A stretch of 64,000 nt of DNA, taken from Winogradskyella tangerina. Its GTDB lineage: Bacteria; Bacteroidota; Bacteroidia; Flavobacteriales; Flavobacteriaceae. Position numbers and translations under genes: made by a program. The notes beneath the pieces were generated by a model, which was not told where the DNA came from, searched no databases, and saw nothing but the letters and a program-made list of their open reading frames with translations. Positions 26,910-34,912 of the stretch are shown here, piece by piece; positions within the stretch are counted from its first letter, which is position 1; each line of letters begins with the position of its first letter. The DNA is taken from NCBI RefSeq assembly GCF_003260205.1, contig NZ_QERF01000010.1:62001-126000 (forward strand), written 5' to 3'.

Positions 26910-27842
26910 TTATCTTCTTTCATAAGTTATGAAAGAAAACGCATACTTATGATCGGCATCCGCATCGTGAGTGGTTCTATTTACTTCTTTCCAAACGTCT
27001 AGATCAATTTCTGGAAAAAAGGTATCAGCACCTTCAAATGTACCGTGTACCCTGGTGATTTCTAACTTATCTGCAAATGGTAGCGATTGCTTATAAATTT
27101 CACCACCACCAATTATGAAAGGTTGAGTGTCTTTCCTAGCTGCATCTAAAGCGTCATCAAGATTATTAACTATAATGACACCATCGGGAGCTTTGTAATC
27201 CTTCTGCCGTGTAATAACAATATGGGTTCTATTAGGAAGAGGCTTTGGGAAACTTTCAAAAGTCTTGCGCCCCATAATGATATGATGACCAGAGGTCAAT
27301 TTTTTAAAGCGTTTTAGATCGTTACTAAGATGCCAGATAAGGTCATTATCCTTACCAATTGCATTGTCTTCGCCTGCCGCAACAATTATGGTTAGTTCAC
27401 GGGTCTTTTTTTTTTCGGTAGATTCTTTAGCAGGATGCGTTTCGTTGTAGGCCTGAGATTGTGCAATTTTGCGTTCTTCTTTTAAAAAACCTTCTTTAAG
27501 CTTATCGATCCGCTGCTGTTGTTGGTTCACAAGTTTATCGAGTTGCTGTTTTTCCCAATCTTTACCCATAAACTTATTCGTAATAAATACATTTACAAAA
27601 TGATAAAGGAAAATGAATAGCCACGCGAAAATGGCATAAACAAACCAATTGATTCCAGCTATGGTGAAATCTTTACCGATACCGAGAACGGTATTTGCTA
27701 GAATTAAGAATACAGCACCAATTAAGAAGATGACAAAATGAATGTATAAACGCTTCTTCTGTCTTATGCGTTTTTGTGCATTTTCTATGAGTTCTAATTG
27801 GTCTTTATCTATAGTAGAAACTTGTTTTTTCTTCCCGAACAT
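26910..27842 (-). CDS. folA: Dihydrofolate reductase fused to an N-terminal 2TM membrane domain
   Basis: Protein of 310 residues. The C-terminal half (about 148-310) is a complete DHFR: LTIIVAAGEDNAIGKDNDLIWHL, the MGRKTFESFP NADPH/folate region, and FIIGGGEIYKQ. The N-terminal half has two hydrophobic helices (about 33-51 and 63-90) like the 2TM domain, with a basic coiled-coil-like stretch (QQQQRIDKLKEG) and a KKKTRE linker. The frame is continuous and no Met lies near the DHFR boundary, so the fusion is real rather than two overlapping genes. The enzyme makes tetrahydrofolate and should be anchored at the inner membrane. thyA, the pathway partner, lies about 1.5 kb away. Confidence 0.88.
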   Translation of the reverse strand: MFGKKKQVSTIDKDQLELIENAQKRIRQKKRLYIHFVIFLIGAVFLILANTVLGIGKDFTIAGINWFVYAIFAWLFIFLYHFVNVFITNKFMGKDWEKQQLDKLVNQQQQRIDKLKEGFLKEERKIAQSQAYNETHPAKESTEKKKTRELTIIVAAGEDNAIGKDNDLIWHLSNDLKRFKKLTSGHHIIMGRKTFESFPKPLPNRTHIVITRQKDYKAPDGVIIVNNLDDALDAARKDTQPFIIGGGEIYKQSLPFADKLEITRVHGTFEGADTFFPEIDLDVWKEVNRTTHDADADHKYAFSFITYERR

Positions 27843-28128
27843 AATTCAATTTTAGAATCATAAAGATACTTCTTTTTAACTAAAACGTTGTAGTAAAATA
27901 TTAGCATTGAAAGTTAGGGTTTTTCGAAAACGATATCGTTGATTATCAGGCAAAAAGCATCGATTTTTTTGTTGTTAATCTCATAAATTATACCCTAAAA
28001 AATTGTAGAGTTTATCAAAAAGTAAAGGCTATTTTATCAAAATGATAATTCTTTCATCTTATGCAATTTAATCTTTAAATAGTGGTTTTTTCTTTTATAC
28101 TTTTGACCCAAGAATTAAATCAATTATT
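27843..28128. promoter_or_regulatory. Divergent gap with two adjacent palindromes
   Basis: This 286-bp AT-rich gap separates the folA fusion (-) from the glycogen-binding-fold gene (+). TTTTCGAAAA (27921-27930) and AACGATATCGTT (27929-27940) are perfect palindromes that overlap by two bases and could be an operator. TATACTTTTG at 28096-28105, 24 bp before the ATG at 28129, resembles a -7 box with one extra base. Nothing coding was seen. Confidence 0.4.
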
Positions 28129-28425
28129 ATGGCAATTAAGAAGCAGTATTTAAAAAGTAAGCCAGTTTGTAAAGTAACATTTTCTGTTCCTGCAAAAGAG
28201 GCAAAAAATGTAGCAGTTGTTGGAAGCTTTAACGAGTGGAATACTGAAGCTACAGAATTAAAGAAATTAAAAAACGGTACCTTCAAAGGAACTGTTGATT
28301 TACCAAGTGAAAGCTCATACGAATTCAGATATGTTGTTGATGGAGCCTATATCAATGACGAGCAAGCAGATTCTTATGCTTGGAATGATTTCGCTGGTGC
28401 TGAGAATGGGGTTATAAACTTATAA
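28129..28425 (+). CDS. Stand-alone isoamylase N-terminal/CBM48-like glycogen-binding-fold protein
   Basis: Small cytoplasmic protein of 98 residues that is essentially one early-set sandwich: KVTFSVPAKEAKNVAVVGSFNEWN, then FKGTVDLPSESSYEFRYVVDGAYINDEQADSY. The GSFNEWN and YEFRYVVDG motifs are typical of CBM48/AMPK-beta glycogen-binding modules, with aromatic residues for alpha-glucan contact. There is no catalytic domain. It may bind glycogen or starch-like storage polymer or serve as an adaptor. It is monocistronic, with its own divergent promoter region and a strong terminator. Confidence 0.82.
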   Translation: MAIKKQYLKSKPVCKVTFSVPAKEAKNVAVVGSFNEWNTEATELKKLKNGTFKGTVDLPSESSYEFRYVVDGAYINDEQADSYAWNDFAGAENGVINL

Positions 28426-28445
28426 TCACCAAGTTTAAAAAAATA

Positions 28446-28477
28446 AAAAGCGTCTCAATTTTGAGACGCTTTTTTTA
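28446..28477. terminator. Bidirectional terminator
   Basis: AAAAAGCGTCTCAA pairs with TTGAGACGCTTTTT, with T-runs on both strands, between the glycogen-binding-fold gene and the convergent TonB-C-like gene. Confidence 0.85.
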
Positions 28478-29314
28478 TTCTGTCACCCTGAAAACTATGG
28501 GTATGGCAAATCGAACAATAACCGGTTCACCCTTTTGATATCCTGGTTCTTTTAATCTCGGGATCTTCTCAATAACCCGAATAGCTTCTTCTTCTAAAGT
28601 AAAATGCGGACCGCGTGCAATGATATTCTCGACACGTCCTTTTTTGTTAACGTTGAACATCACATTGATACGATGCAACCCTGGACTGAGTCCAACCTTA
28701 TTTGCAAGATCACTATCAAAGTGCTCAGCGATAACCTCTCTAACTTTATCACTCATGCATTTTTTAAGTTCTTCATTAGACAAGTCTTTGTTACACCCTT
28801 TATAAATTGGAACTTTTTCAATAAACGCGAAAGGAATTTCTTTCGGTGTATATCCGAATAGTGGAATAATAGAGTCTTTGGCTCTGTCAATATAGAATCC
28901 GAATGAATTCCTTGCATTCAAAGACACACCATTATCATAAGTATCTAAGGCAGGTTGAGCTGATGGTATACTATCTAAAATAGGTCTTAAGAATTTGGTA
29001 TTTTTCGTAATCGGACTCGAAATCGAAGAATATCCTCTAACAACTCTACCGCGTTCATCGAATAATAAATTTGAATGAATCACAATAGTATCCCTTTTCA
29101 CTTTATCTATAATTGAGTCTTTAAAAACGGCACGATTTATCTGTTTTGCCATTAGATCGTGCAATTTAATTTCGCAACAATGTTCCTTATCTAATTGTGT
29201 TTCGCAGCCTTCATATATGATGAATGGCCGGTTATACAAATCAGGATTTTCATTTTGAGCAAACCCAAGATTCGAAAAAATGAAAATAATAATTAGGTAT
29301 TTCAATAATTTCAT
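28475..29314 (-). CDS. Secreted protein with TonB C-terminal-like domains
   Basis: Exported protein of 279 residues: a signal peptide of about 19 residues ends at GFA/QNEN. The C-terminal part (about 170-279) matches a TonB C-terminal domain (HRINVMFNVNKKGRVENIIARGPH ... EEEAIRVIEKIPRLKEPGYQKGEPV). The N-terminal part (about 35-140) repeats the same pattern more weakly (YEGCETQLDKEHCCEIKLHDLM, LLFDERGRVVRGY). There is no membrane anchor or proline-rich spanner, so it is unlikely to be a classic energy-transducing TonB; a periplasmic role is inferred. It starts 9 bp after thyA, suggesting co-transcription. Confidence 0.65.
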   Translation of the reverse strand: MKLLKYLIIIFIFSNLGFAQNENPDLYNRPFIIYEGCETQLDKEHCCEIKLHDLMAKQINRAVFKDSIIDKVKRDTIVIHSNLLFDERGRVVRGYSSISSPITKNTKFLRPILDSIPSAQPALDTYDNGVSLNARNSFGFYIDRAKDSIIPLFGYTPKEIPFAFIEKVPIYKGCNKDLSNEELKKCMSDKVREVIAEHFDSDLANKVGLSPGLHRINVMFNVNKKGRVENIIARGPHFTLEEEAIRVIEKIPRLKEPGYQKGEPVIVRFAIPIVFRVTE

Positions 29315-29323
29315 AAGTAGAAT

Positions 29324-30148
29324 TTAAACAGCAACAACACCTTTAATGTGCGGATGTGGATTATAATCGACAAGTGTGAAGTCTTCAAATTTGAAGTCAA
29401 AGATATCGTTCACCTCCGGATTGATCATCATTTTTGGTAAGGGTCTTATATCTCTAGATAACTGAAGTTCGAGTTGCTCTAAGTGATTGTTATAAATATG
29501 AGCATCTCCAAACGTATGAATAAATTCACCTGGATGATAACCACAAACTTGTGCCATCATCATAGTAAATAGGGCATAGGACGCAATATTAAAAGGCACG
29601 CCCAAAAAGATATCTGCACTACGTTGATAAAGCTGACAAGAAAGTTTTCCATCGGCTACATAAAATTGAAAAAATGCATGGCATGGAGGTAGAGCGGCTT
29701 TGCCATTTGCCACATTTTCTGAAAATGATTTTGAAGTGTCTGGTAAAACTGACGGATTCCATGCAGAAACAAGCATTCTTCTGCTGTTAGGATTACTTTT
29801 AAGAGTTTTAATTACTTCTTTGATCTGATCAATTTCTTCACTCGCCCAATTACGCCATTGGTGACCGTAAACCGGACCTAAATCGCCATTTTCGTCTGCC
29901 CATTCGTTCCAAATACGAACGCCATTTTCAGTGAGGTAATTAATATTAGTATCGCCTTTTAGAAACCAGAGGAGTTCGTAAATTATAGATTTAAGATGCA
30001 ATTTTTTAGTGGTTACCATAGGGAAACCTTCACTAAGATCAAAGCGCATCTGATAGCCAAACACACTTTTAGTTCCTGTGCCTGTTCTATCGCCTTTTTC
30101 GTTTCCGTGTTCTAAAACGTACTTTACTAAATCGTGATATTGTTTCAT
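29324..30148 (-). CDS. thyA: Thymidylate synthase
   Basis: Cytoplasmic enzyme of 274 residues converting dUMP to dTMP with methylene-tetrahydrofolate. Catalytic Cys156 is in [10 protein letters not shown], the phosphate-binding Arg in [19 protein letters not shown], and substrate motifs [21 protein letters not shown] and HIYNNHLEQ are intact. It is about 10 residues longer than the E. coli enzyme because of an insert around [15 protein letters not shown], which is common in Bacteroidota. Its partner DHFR is encoded nearby (26910-27842), and nucleoside uptake is encoded upstream at 30273. Confidence 0.95.
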   Translation of the reverse strand: MKQYHDLVKYVLEHGNEKGDRTGTGTKSVFGYQMRFDLSEGFPMVTTKKLHLKSIIYELLWFLKGDTNINYLTENGVRIWNEWADENGDLGPVYGHQWRNWASEEIDQIKEVIKTLKSNPNSRRMLVSAWNPSVLPDTSKSFSENVANGKAALPPCHAFFQFYVADGKLSCQLYQRSADIFLGVPFNIASYALFTMMMAQVCGYHPGEFIHTFGDAHIYNNHLEQLELQLSRDIRPLPKMMINPEVNDIFDFKFEDFTLVDYNPHPHIKGVVAV

Positions 30149-30211
30149 AAGCTCTCAACGTCTTCTCAAAAAGGAAGAATTTCAAATATTAAATCTAGAA
30201 AACGAATTTAA

Positions 30212-30246
30212 AGAAAAAGCCTAGTAATTTTTTAGCGCTTAGGCTA
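30212..30246 (-). terminator. Terminator of the nucleoside transporter gene
   Basis: On the - strand AGCCTA pairs with TAGGCT across a 16-nt loop and is followed directly by TTTTTC, about 27 bp after the transporter stop codon. Confidence 0.5.
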
Positions 30247-30272
30247 TCAAATATCAAAAGTTATTAACTATT

Positions 30273-32072
30273 CTAACCGATAATCATACCTGCAATAGTT
30301 GCAGAAATAAGTGAGGCAATTGTACCGCCAATTAGGGCTTTCATACCAAATATTGAAAGTTGCTTTCGTTGTCCCGGAGCAAGCGATCCAATTCCACCAA
30401 TTTGAATACCAATAGAGGCAAAGTTGGCGAAGCCACAAAGCATATAAGTAGCCATAATCACTGACTTTTCATAATGAAGATGCGTGGCATTAGATACATT
30501 TTTTAGATCGGCTAACTGAATATAGCCTACAAATTCACTTGCGGCTAATTTGATACCTAATAATTGTCCCATCATCATCATGTCTTCCTTGGCAACACCA
30601 ATAAGCCACATTAGCGGTGCAAATACAGTACCCAAAATTGCTTCAAGAGAGAAATTCGGATAAGGTGTATTGGCGGCCATCCAACCATTTAATGTAGTAA
30701 CGTCACCGACCCAACCAAGAATTCCGTTGATCATCGCAATAAATGCAACAAAGACTAATAACATAGCACCTACATTAACTGCTAGTTTTAAGCCTTCTGT
30801 TGTACCGTTGGCTATGGCGTCTAATAAATTCGCGCCAATTTTTTCTTGCGAAACTTTTATATCTGTGTTGATCTCCTCAGTCTGAGGATACAATATTTTA
30901 GAAATTACAATGGCGCCTGGCGCAGCCATTACTGATGCGGCCAATAAATGTTTTGCATATACCAATCGCAATACCGGGTCATCTCCACCTAAAAATCCTA
31001 TGTATGCTGCAAGTACAGCACCAGCAACCGTTGCCATACCACCAATCATTACTAAAAGGATTTCTGATTTATTCATTTTTTCGAGATAGGCTTTGATCAA
31101 TAGCGGTGCTTCCGTTTGCCCCAGAAAAATATTTCCGGCAACACTTAGGCTTTCAGCACCTGATATTCTTAAGAGTTTCGTTAGTAACCAACCGAAGGCT
31201 TGAACCACTTTTTGAATTATTCCGAGGTAGAATAAAACGGAGGTCAGTGCCGAAAAGAATAATATGGTTGGTAGTACCTGAAATGCGAATATGAATCCAT
31301 AGGAATTCACATCCATTACACCACTGAATAGAAATTCACTACCAGCTCTAGTAAAATCGAGAATATTGATGAATACTTGGCCAACTGCTTCAAAAGTCTT
31401 TTTAATAAAATCTACTTTCAATACACCAATTGCAATGAGCAATTGGAATGTTAAACCAATTCCAACAGTTCTCCAGTTGATGGCTTTGCGATTACTACTA
31501 AAAAGGAAAGCGATGAGCAATAGCGTCACCATCCCTAATGCACCTCTCCAAATACTATTGAAGGTATAGCCCGTACTCTTAATGATTGTATCTGTGGATG
31601 CTTCTTTTTGAATATAACCCGGATGCTGGTCTGAAATATATGTGAGTACTGTATTCCCGTTTTTTAATTCGAGAATTGTGCTTCCCTGATTTAGAATTTC
31701 ATAATATTTATCAACTGTTGTGGGTACTTTCTGTTTGAAGACCAGAAGGTTGTTATTTTGAAGCCAAATCCCACTATTAAAAGCATTATTCAAAATAGCG
31801 GAATATTCACCGTTTTTGTTTAGTGCTAAAAACTCTTTACCCTTTATAAACTCTGGATTTCCTGAAATGCTATCAGGATAATTTTCATATACTGTATGCT
31901 TGAATAATTGCCAATTATTGATCTTTAGATCCTCAATTTCATGAATTTGCGTCGGTAAATTAGTTACCGTATTAACGGTAATACTATCAATAGGTGTTCT
32001 TTCAAGCTCTTGTGCTGTTATTGTTGATAATCCAATAAAAAGTGCAATAAGGGCTTGGAAAAATTTATTCAT
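30273..32072 (-). CDS. CNT-family nucleoside transporter with extra N-terminal domain
   Basis: Inner-membrane concentrative nucleoside transporter of 599 residues. The CNT core occupies about 178-599, with SGVMDVNSYGFIFAFQVLPTIL, GNIFLGQTEAPLLIKAYL (the substrate-binding GQTEAP) and CGFANFASIGIQIGGIG. Ahead of it is an unusual 175-residue exported segment with a signal peptide (ending TITAQ) and a beta-rich soluble region (NNAFNSGIWLQNNNLLVFKQK). This extension is absent from E. coli NupC and should face the periplasm. It sits 15 bp after the bifunctional-nuclease gene and upstream of thyA, fitting nucleotide salvage. Confidence 0.85.
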   Translation of the reverse strand: MNKFFQALIALFIGLSTITAQELERTPIDSITVNTVTNLPTQIHEIEDLKINNWQLFKHTVYENYPDSISGNPEFIKGKEFLALNKNGEYSAILNNAFNSGIWLQNNNLLVFKQKVPTTVDKYYEILNQGSTILELKNGNTVLTYISDQHPGYIQKEASTDTIIKSTGYTFNSIWRGALGMVTLLLIAFLFSSNRKAINWRTVGIGLTFQLLIAIGVLKVDFIKKTFEAVGQVFINILDFTRAGSEFLFSGVMDVNSYGFIFAFQVLPTILFFSALTSVLFYLGIIQKVVQAFGWLLTKLLRISGAESLSVAGNIFLGQTEAPLLIKAYLEKMNKSEILLVMIGGMATVAGAVLAAYIGFLGGDDPVLRLVYAKHLLAASVMAAPGAIVISKILYPQTEEINTDIKVSQEKIGANLLDAIANGTTEGLKLAVNVGAMLLVFVAFIAMINGILGWVGDVTTLNGWMAANTPYPNFSLEAILGTVFAPLMWLIGVAKEDMMMMGQLLGIKLAASEFVGYIQLADLKNVSNATHLHYEKSVIMATYMLCGFANFASIGIQIGGIGSLAPGQRKQLSIFGMKALIGGTIASLISATIAGMIIG

Positions 32073-32087
32073 GAAAGGAGTAATTAA

Positions 32088-32702
32088 TTAACGCTTCGAA
32101 ATTTCGTCTCTGATTTTTGCCGCTTTTTCGTAATCTTCTTCATTAACGGCCTCTTCAAGTAGACTGTGAAGTTCCTCTAGGGATTTATCTTTATAGCTTT
32201 GTTGCTCTACGGTAGCGGCCTCGATTTCTTCTGCAATGAGGTCATCTACTAAAATACTGTCTTGTTCTTCGTCTTCTTTCTTCGGATTAACTTTTAAGTA
32301 GATCCCGGCTTTGTCCAGAATATTTTTGTACGTAAAAATTGGAGCTTGGAATCTTAAAGCAAGAGCAATAGCATCACTCGTTCTGGCATCGATAATTTCT
32401 TCGATTTTATCGCGTTCACAGATCAAACTTGAGTAAAAAACACCATCAACCAATTTATGGATGATCACTTGTTTTACAACGATATCAAATCGATCGGCAA
32501 AGTTTTTGAAAAGATCATGAGTTAATGGACGCGGCGGGCGAATTTCTTTCTCTAGTGCAATGGCGATAGATTGAGCTTCAAAGGCACCAATTACAATAGG
32601 TAGTTTACGATCTCCATCAACTTCATTGAGAATCAAAGCATAGGCGCCATTCTGTGTTTGGCTGTACGAAATGCCCTTGATATTTAAACGAACTAAGCTC
32701 AT
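32088..32702 (-). CDS. Bifunctional nuclease (DUF151) domain protein with UVR motif
   Basis: Cytoplasmic protein of 204 residues. Residues about 1-135 form the bifunctional-nuclease (BFN/DUF151) domain, recognised by LPIVIGAFEAQSIAIALE, RPLTHDLFKN and RTSDAIALALRFQAPIF. Residues about 170-204 are a UVR helical hairpin (LEELHSLLEEAVNEEDYEKAAKIRDEI), the protein-contact motif of UvrB/UvrC. A BFN-UVR combination is typical of Bacteroidota. The nuclease activity is known only from plant relatives, so the role here is uncertain. The 150-bp region in front of it is rich in RNA-like secondary structure. Confidence 0.85.
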   Translation of the reverse strand: MSLVRLNIKGISYSQTQNGAYALILNEVDGDRKLPIVIGAFEAQSIAIALEKEIRPPRPLTHDLFKNFADRFDIVVKQVIIHKLVDGVFYSSLICERDKIEEIIDARTSDAIALALRFQAPIFTYKNILDKAGIYLKVNPKKEDEEQDSILVDDLIAEEIEAATVEQQSYKDKSLEELHSLLEEAVNEEDYEKAAKIRDEISKR

Positions 32703-32852
32703 AATTTATAAAACACAAAGAACTGTTTAAATTTGGACTTTACCAACTGCTATTCGCAGAATTGGATAATTTTCTTAATACTTTCGATAAAACGCTTTAT
32801 GATTAAGAATATCTAAATTTAAACAGCCCTTTCTTATTACAAGGTAATAAAA
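32703..32852. other. Highly structured intergenic region between etfA and the BFN gene
   Basis: Nested inverted repeats fill this 150-bp gap. Outer arms 32723-32734 and 32815-32826 are perfectly complementary over 12 bp (CTGTTTAAATTT). Inside are a hairpin at 32743-32765 (CCAACTGC with GCAG..TTGG) and a second at 32772-32809 (TTCTTAAT with ATTAAGAA, then ATAAA-ACGC-TTTAT). Together they would fold as a three-way junction. A separate 7-bp hairpin (TTATTAC-AAG-GTAATAA, 32834-32850) lies 2 bp from the etfA stop. It may be a leader of the BFN mRNA, a processing element or a small RNA; no known RNA family was recognised. Confidence 0.5.
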
Positions 32853-33815
32853 TTATGCGTTTTGTGCTTTAAAAGCTTTCAATTTTTCGATGAGTGCTGG
32901 TACAACTTCGAAGGCATCTCCTACAACACCATAATCTGCTGCTTTGAAGAATGGTGCTTCAGGATCTGTATTCACTACAACCTTTACTTTTGAAGAGTTA
33001 ATACCTGCTAAATGTTGGATTGCTCCAGAAATTCCGATGGCTATATATAAGTTTGAAGCAACTGGCTTTCCTGTTTGCCCAACGTGTTCACTATGCGATC
33101 TCCATCCAAGATCAGATACAGGTTTAGAGCATGCTGTGGCAGCACCTAAAACTTCTGCTAATTCTTCAATCATTCCCCAGTTTTCAGGACCTTTTAATCC
33201 ACGTCCACCAGATACTACGATCTCGGCATCAGCAATACTCACTTTATCTGTGGCTTTGTCTACAGATTCTACCTGAACACCAGAGTCTGGTATAGAAGGT
33301 GAAAAAGCCTCTACATTAGCAGAACCTCCTGCTTCAACAACACCAAATGAATTGTTTGATAATCCTACGATTTTTACGTCTGTATGAATTTCAGAATTTG
33401 CAAAAGCTTTATTAGTAAAAGCTGTACGTTTTACTGTAAATGGAGCAGTATTCGATGGTACTTCTACCACGTTAGATAAATAACCTGCTTCAAGATTAAC
33501 AGCTAGCAATGGCGCTAAATATCTACTATCTGCACTCGAACTTAATACGACAACATTAGCACCTTCATTTTTTGCTGCTTGTTCTATTGCTGCGGCATAT
33601 TTTTTAGCATTGAATGTACCTAAGGCATCATCTGAAATAGAAAGTACCTTTGAAGCACCGTAGTTACCTAAGCTCTCTGAGTTATCAGCATTAATAGCTA
33701 CTGCAGTTACTGATGTTCCCATCTGATCTGCAACGGCCTTGGCGTAAGAAACCACCTCGTGCGCTGCTTTTTTAAATTTTCCGTTTTCTGATTCTGTATA
33801 TACTAGAACTGACAT
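32853..33815 (-). CDS. etfA: Electron transfer flavoprotein alpha subunit
   Basis: Cytoplasmic FAD-binding subunit of 320 residues that passes electrons from acyl-CoA and related dehydrogenases to the quinone pool. The C-terminal FAD domain shows VSGGRGLKGPENWGMIEELAEVLGAA, SRPVSDLGW-like SKPVSDLGWRSHSEHVGQTGK and YIAIGISGAIQHLAGI, all ETF-alpha hallmarks. It is 26 bp after etfB on the same strand and the pair forms the heterodimer. A 7-bp hairpin sits right after the stop codon. Confidence 0.95.
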   Translation of the reverse strand: MSVLVYTESENGKFKKAAHEVVSYAKAVADQMGTSVTAVAINADNSESLGNYGASKVLSISDDALGTFNAKKYAAAIEQAAKNEGANVVVLSSSADSRYLAPLLAVNLEAGYLSNVVEVPSNTAPFTVKRTAFTNKAFANSEIHTDVKIVGLSNNSFGVVEAGGSANVEAFSPSIPDSGVQVESVDKATDKVSIADAEIVVSGGRGLKGPENWGMIEELAEVLGAATACSKPVSDLGWRSHSEHVGQTGKPVASNLYIAIGISGAIQHLAGINSSKVKVVVNTDPEAPFFKAADYGVVGDAFEVVPALIEKLKAFKAQNA

Positions 33816-33841
33816 TTTTTTGTGTTTTTAGATTTGGTTAA

Positions 33842-34588
33842 TTAAATCACTTTAGCTTCGTTATGAAGTAAGTTTACTAATTCATCTATATTATCGGCAT
33901 CTACCAATTTTACTGCACCTTTTGGCGCTGGTTTCTCAAAACTAACGGCTTTAGTTTCTGCTGATACACCAGTTGGCTCCACTACAGTTAATGGTTTTTT
34001 ACGAGCCATCATAATTCCTCTCATATTCGGAATTCTAAGGTCACTTTCTTCAACGAGTCCTTTTTGTCCGCCAATAACTAATGGTAATGAAGTGTTTACA
34101 GTTTCTTTACCACCATCGATTTCTCTCACGGCTTTGGCACTTGTACCGTCAATTTCAAGTCCAATACAATTTGTAACAAAGTTGGCATCGATCATTCCAG
34201 CCAACATACCTGGTACCATACCACCATTATAGTCGATAGATTCTCTTCCTGCAATGATGAGGTCATATCCTCCATCATTAACCACTTGTGCAAGTTGCTT
34301 GGCCACAGCAAAACCGTCTGTTGCTTCGGTATTTACGCGAATAGCAGCGTCTGCACCAATGGCTAATGCTTTTCTCAAGGTTGGCTCTGTCTCTGGTCCA
34401 CCTACATTAACAACAGTCACAGCTGCTCCTTGCTTTTCCTTAAACCACATTGCTCTGGTTAATCCAAACTCGTCGTTTGGGTTAATTACAAATTGTACAC
34501 CATTAGTATCAAATTTGGTGTCGCCATCGGTAAAATTAATCTTCGAAGTAGTATCAGGAACGTGGCTAATACACACTAAAATCTTCAT
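33842..34588 (-). CDS. etfB: Electron transfer flavoprotein beta subunit
   Basis: Cytoplasmic partner of EtfA, 248 residues. It shows the usual N-terminus MKILVCISHVPDTTSKI, the nucleotide-binding stretch LIIAGRESIDYNGGMVPGMLA and the conserved LPLVIGGQKGLVEESDLRIPNMRGIMMARKKPL region, which includes the recognition loop for partner dehydrogenases. It is first in the etfBA operon and divergent from pdhB across a 324-bp gap with two palindromes. Confidence 0.95.
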   Translation of the reverse strand: MKILVCISHVPDTTSKINFTDGDTKFDTNGVQFVINPNDEFGLTRAMWFKEKQGAAVTVVNVGGPETEPTLRKALAIGADAAIRVNTEATDGFAVAKQLAQVVNDGGYDLIIAGRESIDYNGGMVPGMLAGMIDANFVTNCIGLEIDGTSAKAVREIDGGKETVNTSLPLVIGGQKGLVEESDLRIPNMRGIMMARKKPLTVVEPTGVSAETKAVSFEKPAPKGAVKLVDADNIDELVNLLHNEAKVI

Positions 34589-34912
34589 ACTCTGTTCTTA
34601 TTTTAAATGTTTATGTTTTACTATAACGTTTTCGTAAAATGGCCGATTTTCGCCATTTTTTTTATGCATTTAAGCCCAGTAAATAGTCCTAAATTATTGC
34701 GGTTACGAAGGTAAATATTTTATTTCGAATATTTACTATGCACGCATAATAAATTTTAAAGAAATTTGATTTAGTTAGTTTTCCATTTATTCATATTTTT
34801 GCTATTCGTTGAAAAACCAGTACCAAATAAACGTCTTCATTTGTTAGTTTGACATAAGGAGAAATGAATCCGTAAAATCGGTCTTAAGGTTGGAAGAAAT
34901 TAAAATTACAGC
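34589..34912. promoter_or_regulatory. Divergent etfB/pdhB regulatory region
   Basis: This 324-bp gap has no gene. Two palindromes lie side by side: GTAAATATT and its complement around an 8-bp centre (34711-34736), then TATGC-AC-GCATA (34737-34748). A TATTTTTG box at 34794-34801 matches the -7 consensus TAnnTTTG and could serve pdhB; the nearest upstream TTTG (34765-34768) is 25 bp away, slightly too far. This would leave a 5' leader of about 105 nt. No clear -7 box was found for etfB. Confidence 0.45.
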
